This document shows positions 48,373 through 61,122 of a stretch of DNA of 64,000 nt, piece by piece (position 1 is the stretch's first letter; the number at the start of each line of letters is the position of its first letter). Source of the DNA: Phascolomyces articulosus (taxonomy: Eukaryota > Mucoromycota > Mucoromycetes > Mucorales > Lichtheimiaceae). The notes beneath the pieces are model-generated. The model was not told where the DNA came from and made no database searches. It saw nothing but the letters and a program-made list of their open reading frames with translations. The translations under genes were made by a program, and so were the position numbers. Where the stretch lies: the NCBI GenBank assembly GCA_025677815.1, contig JAIXMP010000007.1:310001-374000 (forward strand), in the 5' to 3' direction.

Positions 48373-51300
48373 CTTCTTTTAAGATAAGGAAGAAGAGTTT
48401 GATCGAAAGGAAAGGGAAGGGAAGAGATAGTAGTAAAGGAACAACGACGAGCGGATTGTAACCTGTCCATTTTATATTGATTTCAGTCGTTTTTCTTAAT
48501 CGAGGGGGTAAAGATTGTCGAAAACTCCGTATCATTAACATACGCATCTCAACGCATAATATGTATAAATTATTACATATTTATATGAGGATACTTTTAT
48601 GATTCCCTCGGGTTCTTTCTCTTTTGAACAACCTTCTGATGTCGTTGGCCATATGAATCCCATCATTTATTACAATTCAATAACAACAATAAAACAGGTA
48701 TTAAAGATGGCTTTTTTTTTCTTTTGTTTGTACTACAAACTTATGAATGAACATATTATATTTTTGTTGATCCCAACAAATAAAAAAAATGATAAACAAA
48801 CAATTAAGAAATCTCATCATTTGCCACTTTAATTTTATTAATTGGCAAGCAGAAGATTACCCTTCTTTTTCAGCAAGCAAAAAAAGATTTTTATTATGTA
48901 TAACTTTATTTATAATAAGTAAAGAATGTATTATAAAATTTATATTCTCAACAAAAGTTGACCCCCTTTCTTATAGTATTTTCCTTACATATTATTATTA
49001 TATGATGACTAGTAACAATTAACCCCTGTTTCTTAGGACAGAGAAATTACCTGTGCAGTTTCTTATATCTAAAAGAATGATAGGGGAATTGCTATTTACC
49101 TCTTAGGTACTCTGTATAAACACTTGAGATTATGATTACTTTGATTGTTTTTATGTACAAAAAACTACTATACACCTTGTCGTCATTTTTTCTTCTTTCT
49201 CCTATATATCACATTTTTCCTTTTATTACTATTATTACTCCGTTTCTCATTAGATCCCATATAGTAATTACCAAATGATATTATCTCACCATTGCAGTAC
49301 GCAGTGTATGGTTGTACAATATAAAGAAAATAAAGATAATGATCATCTATATATCATTTTTAAATGAATTTGGGCGAATCTGGCGATCTTGATTTTCTAA
49401 AGATGATTAAAAAAATAATGATTAGACTAAAACTTCAAATAATAATGATAGATCAAAGATACCACGTTTCGATGGTAATTACTTTATACAATACGTAATT
49501 AGGGTCGCTCATATGTCAAATTTCTTTTTTACCAAACCTGGAAATAATATATAATAGTAAGTGTTCATGTAGGATATATATGACATGATATTTTCTTCTA
49601 TGGAAACAACATTGCAAATATACCCTATCACTATACGGTAATTACGTAGACTTATTAAACATACTTGAAACTTATCATTTTAAAACTTATTCTGTACGAA
49701 GTGCTCAATATGAATTAGTTTATTAATCTTAAATAAGTTTTTTAATAAGTTTTCATAAGTATTAATATGTTTTTATTTATATATGATATGAACCTAATTT
49801 ACATTACAATAGTATGTTGTATGCTATATACTACTCTTCTGTACCGTCATTACCATATTAGGACTATTATTTTATTATATATTAATATGTTGATTACGTA
49901 GTATTCTGACCCTTTTTTTTACCAAATCTTATACAAGGAACTGAGAAAAGAAGTAAAAGAAATACCGGGAATTTTTAATCATGTGACCATCGATAATCAC
50001 TTCCAAGAAGTATACCATTACTTTACATAAGTTTTAATAACTTATTAACAAAAACCTATAATCAAACAAGTATCAATAATTTTTAACAAGTTCCTTTTTC
50101 CAATATTTATAGTGTTTATTATATACTTTACTATTACATGCAACATGATACGTAGTAAAAAAATCGTCATCTCCAATGATAACTTTAATAATATTGCCAT
50201 CACAAGGAATGTATTTGGTACTATTATTATATACAGAAAGTTCTTATGATTCATATATTAAAATCGTATTGTTACTAAGTATACAATTTTTTTAATGCAC
50301 TATGTTTTCTATAATCACTGCTACATTTAAATACGGTGCCGCAAATAGCAATTGTTACCCAGTTCAAATGATTGATTAAATCTCTTCATTCTTATCTACC
50401 ACTATAAAATATTTACAAATCAAACACTGTGTTTCAAGGAGTAGCTATAGAGCAAAAAATCATGTTTCATAAAATATGTTTTTTATAGTAAAAATCAGGA
50501 GGGAAACCCAGAACTTCTCAGTGTTTTTATTAATAGATTCCTATCGGTATCATTTAAAAAGGGGGCTTCTTCTTGGTAACACTACCATCGTTTAACGATC
50601 GAATATTGTAGAGTCAAAGAGGTTCTAAATATCCAAGAAGTATTTTTCTATAATATTTATCGTTCATATTCCTTTAATATATGTCAACAATTCCACTATT
50701 TACTATTAATATAGTATTCTTGAAATCAAAAACGAGGGGAAAAGACGTAGTATATAGTATATAGCATTCTATATTTAAATCACTGTTGAGATATATATTT
50801 CATTTTTAATGATGTGTTATTCAACTCAAAAGTTTATCTCTATAATAATTCTCTATATAGTGCTAAGAACAAAGTGTGCGGATATATAAAATGAAAAGTA
50901 TAAACTGAAGAATCTCCAAAAAATATCAGAATCAACAGCTTTCATTGTTTTATTTTTGTCGTTGGTTGCAGATTGACGTTCCTATCCAAACATTTGGATC
51001 GCTTTATTAACTCTATTAAAAATATTACCACTATGATGACATTTACAGAGTAGGCTGGTCTATTGATTTCGAAAAACAACTAATGCCGTCGTTCATAACT
51101 CTATTTATAAAACATTAAACATAGTAATGTATCTATCCATCTTTAAAGTTTATACTGTACCACTTCTTTTGTTTCTCTCAGCGACTACTTGTCATTATTC
51201 TGCATGATAGAAGTATACTATATTCATACTACTTATAAAAGTAAAATGGCTCAGCATGGAAAATTGGTGCTCAGAGATTCATAAGTTTAATATCTAACTG

Positions 51301-52505
51301 TCATCACAAATGACAACAGCAATACAATGTTGATAATACTAATTGTATATGACATAATATGATAAATCATGATTGTAGAGTAACTAAGTACAAATAGTTT
51401 TGACAATCCGGTTTCTTTAGAGTTATATTTATCTTTTTTAAGATGACCAAAGGAATTTATTTCTCTAAAGACTAACAGCGATCAATCATGTCTATTAAAT
51501 ATATCATATGGATTTGGCCATATTTAGATAACAAGGAGGACTCTAATAACCTTATGGGATAATTTACGTAATACCATAATACCTGATTATTCCACCATTT
51601 GAAACTTAGTCAACCATCATAGAGATAATAGACATTTGTTTGTTAAATGATAAAGGAGCTTGTTTTTCTATGATGGAACACAAAGTGTATGTTATCGACG
51701 GATAAGAGATAAGGAGCGTGAAATCTCTTCTTCATATTATCAGCTTTTTTTTTAGCTTCTACTGTTTTTAGAAGATTAACAAAGTCCTGAATAAATCAAC
51801 AAATAAAAATAGTTCATGACGTTTATATATGTGTATAAGATTTTTGATGTTATTAAAAGCATCATCACTGGATTTTTGAATATATACTAGAATAAAAATG
51901 ACGTTGATGAAGTATACTAATATATAAAACAGTGGATTGACATCATCACTATCATCATCATCATAACCAACAATTAATTATCTTTTTATCGTCGTACTGA
52001 ACCGAAACAAAGCCTTTCCTTTTTTGGAATCTCCAGATGGATGGGTCAGATATCTTTTGACCCCATCTTTTTTATTTAATAGTTTTTCCTCGGTTATAAA
52101 TAAGCAGTTCATCGCTATAATAAGGTTATATAAGAAGAAGAAAAAAGGTGATGAATTAAGAAGATGGGTTACCTAGAGATTTATTAACGTATGTGAAAAA
52201 AAATGATGGTAAAAAAATGACGTAAGGTGAAAAGCCTGGGCAAATGGGTTGAATTTTTGTTACGGAATAAACCGCGTTATAAAAAGAAGAGAGTGGTTCA
52301 TGCAGCAAAGAGCAAGTTTATGTGTGACAAATGAACTAAATCGGGATACAACAGACTCTTATATAAATTGGATGGTCTTTTTGTTACGTTGCGTTTTTTT
52401 TTTCTCACACACAACTTTTTTTTATTTTTCTTCTTTTTTCTTCTACTTTATCGCTTTTTTTTCTTCGCCTTTCTATCTTCCTTCTTTATTAAAAAAAAAG
52501 AGAAA
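48373..52505. other. 4.1-kb gene-poor stretch
   Basis: Chitinase promoter on the left and a T-rich NIPSNAP leader (about 52390-52500) on the right. Between them is very AT-rich DNA with many stops in all frames and weak local repeats around TAAGTTTTTTAATAAGTTT (49734-49753 and near 50029). No gene seen. Confidence 0.5.
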
Positions 52506-54517
52506 ATGTCGTCCTGGTTATTACGTTCTTCTCGTGGTATTCGTACCAATGTTCTTCCAAGAGCTGCTTTATATAACTGTCAACGAAGTTTCAGTACAAC
52601 GCCTGTAGCTGCTTTACAGCGAACTCCTAGCGTATTAATCCCTGAAAAACCAACTAATCAAGATAATAAAGAAGTGGAGGAAAAGAAACGACAACAAAAT
52701 GTTGCCAATGAGTTTATCGAAGCTGTTCTTTATGGTTCTAAAAAGATCAAGGAAGAAGATAATCAAACTCATTCCAAGACTCTTGCAAGAGGAAAATATG
52801 TTCATGAACTTCAAAGTAAGTAAAAAAAAAAAAAAGAAAAAAAAAACTATTGTGGAAAATAAGGGAGATATACGTTTATATGTCTATCTGTGAGTGAAGG
52901 ATAATGCATATAATTATGCATAGCAATAAAGTAAAATTTTTAAAAAAGTATTTCTTTACTCACTTTTAAATTGGTATTTTAGAACATAAGGTCAAGCCTG
53001 ACAAGGTCGAAGAATATATTAATCTTGTGTATGTTATTACGCGTCATTTCTTTCGGCCTTATTTTGTCTCAAAACAATTAAGGGTAAAAAATACCATAAC
53101 AAGATTTCAATAGATACTAACAAAGAGATACTTCTTTTGTACGTATATATATATAGCTCCACATACTTGCCAAAGTTTGCTAATGATCCACGTAATGACC
53201 TTCATCTCTGTGGTAGTTGGGAAGTGGTGATTGGTGAACAAGATACTTTTGGTAATACATTTATTCTTTTTGGAGGAATATGGGAGAAAGACAAAACTGA
53301 TTCATTGGGGGATGTTACCTTTTTCCTATTAACCTTACGTGTTTTATGATCATAATAATTATAATAGTACATATTTGGGAATACAAGGGATATCCAGGTC
53401 ATCGAAATACATTAGCACGTTTAGCTGAAGACCCGGTAAGATAAAGGGATTTTTTTTTAAAAAAAAGAGTGTGTGCATGGACCAGGCAAACGAACGGAAA
53501 CTAATAGACCGATCTTTTTTTTAAAAGGAGTACAACACTTTCATGAAGCAACTCCGACCTCTTCTCATTTCCCGTGAGAACAATGTGATGCTTGAATTTT
53601 CTTTCTGGAAGACGTCTCCTCCCATGGAAACAGATGGTGGTATCTATGAACTTCGTCACTATCAATTAAAGGTATATAGATATCTTCTCTACTGTTTTGG
53701 GAATTTTATTCTGTTTGGCTATGTCTTTTTTCTTAATTCAACCACTTTTTGCATTGATAATGACCTAATAATTCTAATTTATGCCAAACTTCCTTATATT
53801 TTGAAATAGCCTGGTCGTTTACTTGAATGGGAGACAGAATGGTAAGTCTGTCATATTTATTTAGTGTAGAAGAAAGAAAAAAGAGAGTGCGGAAAAACTA
53901 GGTACAATCTGATGATGAACTACAAAAAACTAACATATCATCATCAAATACTTTTAGGCGCAAAGGTCTCGAATGCCGACGTCAATTTTGTGAACCTGTC
54001 GGTGCATGGTTTAGCCAACTTGGTGAACTTCATAGTGTCCATCACATGTGGACTTACCCGTAAGTTTAATTATTTCACACACACTTCTGGAAATCAAAAG
54101 ACGAGATGAAGAAGAAAATGAGAGAGATAAATGAAAAGTGGTATGGGAAAAAAAAACCAGATAAAAAAAAATGGGGCAAAAACAAAAAGAGATTAAATAG
54201 GACGGATAAATTATGGAGACAAAAAAGTTGATAATCATCCCGTCCGTTTTTTTTTTAAATAGTGATTTGCAAACACGTAAAACGACGCGTGAAGATGCAT
54301 GGAATGTAGATGGATGGGCAGAAACTGTGTACAAGACAGGTAAATTGTGTGGGAAGAATTGGATAGAGATAAGATATCGTGAATTATGGTTAATGTGTGT
54401 GTATAACGTTTTATTTTATTTTTACTGATTCCTTTTTTTTAAAAAAAAATAGTGCGATTGGTGGATAACATGTCATCTTACATTTTGAAGCCCTTGAATT
54501 ATAGTCCTCTTCGATAA
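52506..54517 (+). CDS. NIPSNAP: NIPSNAP-family mitochondrial protein
   Basis: NIPSNAP proteins are mitochondrial, with two dimeric alpha-beta barrel-like repeats; in animals they act as mitophagy signals, while their biochemical role is open. Exons 52506-52815, 52983-53028, 53157-53251, 53368-53435, 53528-53671, 53810-53841, 53958-54059, 54263-54339 and 54453-54517 give 312 residues in consistent phase. The N-terminus (MSSWLLRSSRGIRTNVLPRA, then RSFSTTP) is a good mitochondrial presequence. Domain landmarks: HKVKPDKVEEYINLVSTYLP, GSWEVVIGEQDTFVHIWEYK, GYPGHRNTLARLAEDPEYNT, the motif GGIYELRHYQLKPGRLLEWE, GELHSVHHMWTYPDLQTRKT and the C-terminal VDNMSSYILKPLNYSPL. It ends 125 bp from the stop of the opposite-strand beta-ketoacyl synthase, another mitochondrial-type gene. 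Confidence 0.95.
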
Positions 54518-54642
54518 ACCAAAAGGAATATACAAAAGCCTTTTCTGAAACTCCAAGTTTGTTTTGATGGATAGAGGAAGCATTGGATGAAATAATTTTA
54601 GGATATACATTTTATATAAATATCCAAATAAACAAAAACAAT

Positions 54643-56528
54643 CTAGGCAAACTTGGTAAAACACAAGGATGCATTTGTACCACCAAATCCAAAACTATTG
54701 GTGATAGCTGCTCGAATCTCTTTATGTTCTTGGGGAACAAGTGGTACATAGTTGAGATTAAACTCATCATCCAATCGATGCAAATTTAACGTGGGTGGCA
54801 ATGTGCTCTACAGGGATTTAATATTGGGATGAGTCGAGGGAAAAAAAATATACAATAGAAAAATGAAAATGGGGTCTTACATGATAGAGAGATAAGATAG
54901 TAAAGATTGCTTCTACAGAACCTGCTGCTCCAAGCAAATGACCTGTTGCACCTTTTGTTGAAGAAACATTGATCTTATCCCAATGTCCATCAAAAACAGT
55001 TTTAATAGCACGATTTTCGGCAGCATCACCTATTTCATTTTGTATAGATTTTAGGATACTTGTATATTAAAACCAGCTAACCATCCTTTTTTTTCACCAT
55101 TGTTATATTGAATCTTACCAACAGGAGTACTTGTCGCGTGTGCATTCACATAACCAATATCTGCAGGAGACATCTTTGCTGCATTGAGAGCACGACGCAT
55201 TGATTTGACAGCACCAGCACCATCTGCTGGAGGTGCAGTCATATGATTCGCATCTCCAGATAATCCATATCCTGCAATTTCAGCATAAATTCTTGCACCA
55301 CGCTTTTTAGCATGCTCCAATTCTTCTAAAACGACGATACCTGCACCTTCACCCATGACAAATCCACTACGATCACCATCAAAAGGTCGTGAAGCTTCTG
55401 TTGGATTATCGTTATATTGTGCTGCAAGAGATTTGGCTCTAATTACATTTTTTTTAATTGTTTAAAAGATCTCAGTACTTCTTTTTATAAGAAAACATAT
55501 CGACAAAGAGAAGCTCTTTTCGCCCAAACAACATTAAAAATGATTTTATATATACTTTGCAAATCCAGCAATGGCCAATGGATGAACACATGCTTCAGTA
55601 CCACCTGCTACCATGACATCTGCATCTCCATATTGAATAAAACGCATAGCATCTCCAATTGAATGTGCACCAGTAGTACAAGCTGTGGATGTGGCGTGGT
55701 TTGGACCCTGGTAAAAAAAAAAAAAAAAAAAACCAAACTATGTAATTACGATACTGGATCTACAATGAATAATGTTTCATATATTACCTGGAAACCATAT
55801 TTCATTGTGAGATGCCCAGCAGCCATATTAATCAAAATTCGAGGAACAAACATAGGTGATACTTTACGATATCCCTAAAATATATATGTCCAAATACAAT
55901 GAGTATGTTATAAAACCAACAAAGGAAAAGAAGGTCCGTGCGTGCTATATTTACCGCAGTGGAATACGAAACGGCTGTTGATACAATATCTTCAAAACCA
56001 CCCATACCCGATCCAATACAAACGCCCTATAATAATAATAATAATAAACGAGTTAATTATATCCTTTGTAATTTGTGCTATTTGCTTGTTCCGCAAAATA
56101 ATATTACCGTTCGTTCTTTGTCAGCATCGTTCTCAGGACTCCATTCAGCATCGCTGAGAGCTTGTCGAGCTGCAGCAATAGCATATTGAGTAAATGGTGC
56201 CATGACTCGTTCGTCCTATATGAATGATCACAAAGGGAGGATGTCCATTATTTATTGAGTTATTTTTTTTCATGTACGCATAATTCCAAAAGAAAAAAAA
56301 AAGACGTACGCCTCGATCGAGCCATTCTTTCGAATTGAATTCACCATTTTCTTTGGACCCTTGAGGTACTAATGCTGCAATTTGTACAGGTAGTTTTTCG
56401 TATTCTGGTATATCAGAAAGTGAAGCAATACCACAATGTCCATTCAATAGATTCTTCCAAGCATGTTTGACACCAACACCTACTGGTGACACTAAGCCGA
56501 GACCAGTGACAACGACGCGACGTGCCAT
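54643..56528 (-). CDS. CEM1: Beta-ketoacyl-ACP synthase (mitochondrial FAS II type, Cem1/OXSM)
   Basis: Condensing enzyme that extends acyl-ACP with malonyl-ACP; in fungi the free-standing KAS II type serves mitochondrial fatty acid and lipoate synthesis. Exons (minus): 56528-56310, 56215-56108, 56026-55955, 55874-55788, 55707-55556, 55438-55119, 55029-54881 and 54807-54643, giving 423 residues. Motifs: [31 protein letters not shown], the nucleophile segment [20 protein letters not shown] (Cys in TACTT), [35 protein letters not shown], the two catalytic histidines in [11 protein letters not shown] and [12 protein letters not shown], and the glycine-rich end [14 protein letters not shown]. It starts almost at the conserved first strand, so no presequence is visible; targeting may use the first residues or an unseen upstream exon. 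It is a single-domain enzyme, not part of type I FAS. Confidence 0.95.
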
Positions 56529-59502
56529 TATTATGATATTTTTCGGAAGGAGAAAAAAGAAAGCTATAAAAAAGAGAAAGAAAGAGATCGGCTGGTAATA
56601 AATATGTCAAACGATAAAGTTATAAATGAGTGCATTAATGGAATTGTGCTTTAAATACAAGTGAAGAAATCCGCTTTAATGAATTAAAGTATTCAACTTT
56701 TTTTATTTCATATCAAGAGTATTATAAATATAAACGAAGTGATAAAATATACACACATGAGAGAAACGACTAGATGATATTATATGAAAAACAAAGGGGA
56801 AGGATGAATACTTGTTTAGTATTGGTAAATGAATTCTACTTGGATCATGTTTGATCAACAACCTGATTGCCTACATTTCCTTCATATCTTATTCTAACTA
56901 GTGGGATCATGGTGGTTTGATGATGAGAAAGGTCGGTGATAATTATCTCCACTAATATAACATTATAAGGCTGAAAACGAACGATATTAGTAAATCAAAG
57001 AACCAGAAAATCGAACAATTGATATGAGTCTTGCCTCGTTGCAACTAATGTCACTCTGATTTCATCAATGGACACTGACCAGTTAATTAAACAAAATTAG
57101 TAACTGCAAATCAAAGATTCGCTTGGTATGACACGCAACGCCAAAAAAAGATGTTAGCACAAATAAAAGGATTTCTGGCACGGCAAACACGATGCTTCCA
57201 AATAAATAAATTTGAGGCAATCTAGTAAAAATGTTCGGCAAATCGTTCAAGCTTTACACCCATCACGATCTATCTGAAAATCAATATCCAACGAAATAAA
57301 TTGAAAAAAATGAGACGAGTCATGTCCAACAGGTGTTCTATATGCTGGATTTGATGGTGTGGCAGCTTGTTCTTAAGGAAGCATAGTGATCATATGTCTG
57401 TTTAGGAGCATCAATATTGACGGAGCTATGAAGCTCTAACTAGGCTGCTATGGACATAGGAATTCTGGTAGGACTAATTTGGATCCTAAAACAATCAAGG
57501 AAAATATAATGGCTTGCTACTGCCTTAATAGGAATCCTGAAATGATTGCATGTAACTATAGGCCTTTTTAGATACACTCTTACCTGGTGGAACCTTTTCA
57601 GACCTTTTGGGCCCAGTAATGTCTTTCCTCACTATTTGAAACTCTATTTCCCTTTTTTATAGTGAAAACTTATATTCCATACATGTAATAGCACAACTGG
57701 TTCTATATAATCTTATCAGCTACTTTTCAATAACATATCTGCACATTTGTTCAGTAAACATATGCTTATCAACAAAAAGAAGGTTACAAAAGGTTGTGAC
57801 AGGTTGCTATAGGTTTCCCTTGTGTACGCAGGATTAGACTATAAACAAAAAGGCCGCGACAAGTTTCTTTTCTATACATTGGGCTAGGCATATAACAAAA
57901 AGGTTGTAACAGGAAGCCTTTCTGTGCAAATGTAAAACCAAGGTTTCAATGTGTTTCAAAAGGTTACACGCACCTGAACAGGACTTAGAAGGCAAGAATT
58001 TTATTTATGTTCTCTGACAAACACTGATGAAATGTAACAGATTATTCTAATAAGTTCAAATCTCCTTTTAAATCTTAGCACACTCCTCACAAAACTTTGC
58101 GTCTCTCAAGGCTAAAACCAGCCTTTATAGGAAAAGTGTACTTTTTGACGTATATATAATGCATAATGAACAATAAGCATATCACCTGCTTAATAGTAGT
58201 GTTGGGTGGATAATACAAAATGCATTGAAGCTCAATGGAAATTTCGACCTTTGGATGACATAGGATGTGGGATTGATGTTGGGTAAATTATAAGAATCGT
58301 CTTGATAATCATGATAATCATAAATATATATTCGATATCGCATGTTTAAAATTGATGAATTTCACGACCATGATGGTACGATTGTTGTAGTAGTATTGGA
58401 TGTGGCGGTGGCAATGATACAACTGAAGGGGGTAATCCTGTTAATGACGATGGTCGAATACTTTTGATGTTACTATGGTGGGGTGGATCTGATGGAGGTG
58501 GTAAATATCGTGAGGAAGAACCAAGGAGACCATCATTTTATTGGATGGGTTTGGGTAATTCAATGAAAATATCATTGGTTACTGATTAGATGGTACATAT
58601 ATACTAGAAAGAGAGTGATAAAGTGGATGTGGTTTTGTTCTACAAATAAAGGATAAGATAATCTTGCCACAGAAAAACCACTAGGAGGAAATTCATGGAT
58701 TGTTTTGTAGCGTCGGTATTGGGGTGATGATTATTGCTCTCGTAGTGGCTATAATTGCGGGTAACTTGACACGATGTTCAAGCACATTTTAAGATATATA
58801 CCACAATGCAGTCGAAGGCAGTCGAATATAATCCACAAGTTCACATATTGCTCATGCTACTACAGTTGTAAATGATCTGCCAACATTTCATTTGTGCCAC
58901 TGATAAATAACTCTTCTATTTATTTCTTCCACTTGGTTTCATGGAATGAGTCATTTTGACTTGTTTCATTTTTTTTTATTAGAACGTTTAAGCTACAGTT
59001 CTCGAACATCAATAGCACAGATTTACTAATGTGTTGTGGGAGCGCACTATCAGCCAACCGATGCCCTCCTATGAGCTAGCCTTGTAGGGTCAATACTGAA
59101 AAACGTAAAAGTTTCATCTGTTAAATTCAGAATCTCGTCCGTGATTGGTTTTGAACTCCTACTCCTAATACCAAGTCATTTACACTCCCCTTCTTTCTAA
59201 ACAACATAGAAGGAACAAACAATGGGTATGGAATCTTTTTTTTTGTTATATAAAACTATGAGATGAAAACTGCGTTATATATATTTTTCTTAAATGAAAA
59301 TGTGTGGTAGGGGAATTATAGATATAAATTACAAAATGCTAAAAAAGTTTTTTTTTTCTACAACTAAAAAATCAAAGTAAAAAAATAGGATGATTCAAAT
59401 GCTTCTTTCTTTTCCCTCTTGCTTCTTGGTAGTGTTACTTGTTGAAAATGGGATTAAAATAGAGGAGAGAGAGAGGATATGTTGTTGATGGGGTGGGGTT
59501 CT
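56529..59502. other. 3-kb repeat-bearing region
   Basis: AT-rich DNA downstream of PdxS and upstream of the synthase. It contains a degenerate tandem repeat (57785-57975), a coding-like relic around 58340-58790 and a pol III promoter-like stretch around 58990-59200, described in the findings. No intact gene seen. Confidence 0.45.
57785..57975. repeat. Degenerate tandem repeat, unit about 50-60 bp
   Basis: The motif ACAAAAAGGTTGTGACAGG and variants recur at about 57785, 57844 and 57894, and a shorter copy (CAAAAGGTTACA) near 57957. Related flanks (GGATTAGACTATAA, GGGCTAGGCATATAA) precede copies two and three. Confidence 0.55.
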
Positions 59503-61122
59503 TTACCAACCACGCTTGGCCAACTTTTGATCTTCGGAAAGTTCATCAATGTTGATACCAACCATAGCTTCACCAAGGTTTTCAGAGACTTCAGCGAGCT
59601 TCTTAGCATCGTTGAAGTGAGTGACAGCTTGGACTAAATAAATAATACATAAATTGAGTAAATTTGTAAACAAACATTGTGACCCAATTCGGTCAACAGG
59701 GTTTTATAAATATTTTCTCGCGCTAAGTACTTACCAACAGCACGGGCACGCTTGGCAGGATCACCGGACTTGAAAATACCCGAACCAACAAAGACACCAT
59801 CACAACCCAATTGCTATTATCGTCAAGGATAAGAAAAAAATATCCAAGGTGAGTCATTACATATACATAATAAAGATCAACGCCCTTTATACAAATGTAC
59901 AGATAAAGCACACTCGTACACATACAAACATCATATTCACAACACACATAATTAAAAAAATGCTAAAAATGAAACTTACCATCATAAGAGCAGCATCAGC
60001 GGGGGTGGCAACACCACCAGCAGCAAAGTTAACAACGGGAAGACGGCCCAACTTGGCGGTTTCCTTGAGCAAGTCATAAGGAGCTTGGATATCCTTAGCA
60101 TAAGCGTACAATTCTTCATCAGTCATGGAAGCAGCACGACGGATTTCAGCGCTGACGGTGCGCATGTGACGGACAGCTTCGACAACGTTTCCGGTACCAG
60201 CTTCACCCTTAGTACGGATCATAGCAGCACCTTCGTTGATACGACGGAGAGCTTCACCCAAGTTCTTGGCACCACAGACGAAAGGAACCTTGAAGTTCTT
60301 CTTGTTAATGTGGTTGGATTCATCAGCAGGGGTCAAGACTTCAGATTCATCAATGTAATCAACACCAATGGATTCAATGATTTGAGCTTCGACAAAGTGA
60401 CCGATACGGACCTTGGCCATAACGGGGATGGTGACAGCTTCTTGGATACCCTTGATCATTTGGGGATCGGACATACGGGCAACACCGCCTAATATATATA
60501 TAATAATTATAGATCAACATCAGTTCATCATCATCTTCAACAAATCGATTTCGTTATATATACGGCCGCCACCCCACATATCATTCTACCCACCCTCTAC
60601 TACCATTCCACTTCATATCAATCCTTTTTTTGGGTCCTTTTTCTCTGGTTTTTTTTATGATCTAACACCTCCATTCAACCCTTTTTATAAGTAAAAAGAG
60701 CCTCTGTTAGAAAAACACGTACCATCCTTGCGGATATCAGCGGGGACACGTTCCAAAGCCATGACGGCACAAGCACCAGCTTCTTCAGCGATACGGGCTT
60801 GTTCAGCGTTAACGACATCCATGATGACACCACCCTATATCAATTATAAATAATAAAAAACCATGTCAATTGAATATATCATATTTTCATTTATATGGGG
60901 GGGGGGATACAGTTATGTTTACAATTCAATTTTAGGAGAATTGTCGCGTTATTCCAAATCGCGAGGGGGGGGAAGCATAACGCGCGATCAATATCAATAT
61001 ATAAAGTACAAACATACCTTGAACATTTGAGCCAAACCAGTCTTGATACCAAAGTTGGCAGTAGCTTCACCGTTTTCGGTGTTCTTGGCGTGAAGGTTAG
61101 CGGGGGCAGTATAAGAGCTCAT
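59503..61122 (-). CDS. SNZ1: Pyridoxal 5'-phosphate synthase subunit PdxS/Snz
   Basis: Synthase subunit of the DXP-independent vitamin B6 route: joins ribose 5-phosphate, glyceraldehyde 3-phosphate and ammonia (delivered by the PdxT/Sno glutaminase) to form PLP. Exons (minus): 61122-61018, 60834-60723, 60488-59980, 59813-59735 and 59633-59503, giving 311 residues, the normal length. The (beta/alpha)8 barrel motifs are intact: [20 protein letters not shown] (catalytic Asp), [38 protein letters not shown] (Lys), [48 protein letters not shown] (Lys carrying later intermediates), [20 protein letters not shown] and [15 protein letters not shown], ending LAKRGW. The partner glutaminase gene is not in the window, whereas in yeast SNZ and SNO are adjacent. 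Codon use is more GC-rich than the flanks, suggesting high expression. Confidence 0.97.

Noticed and set aside
48373..52505. Search for a gene in the 4-kb gap between the chitinase and NIPSNAP
   Set aside because: Only short frames with extreme AT composition, no conserved motif on either strand.
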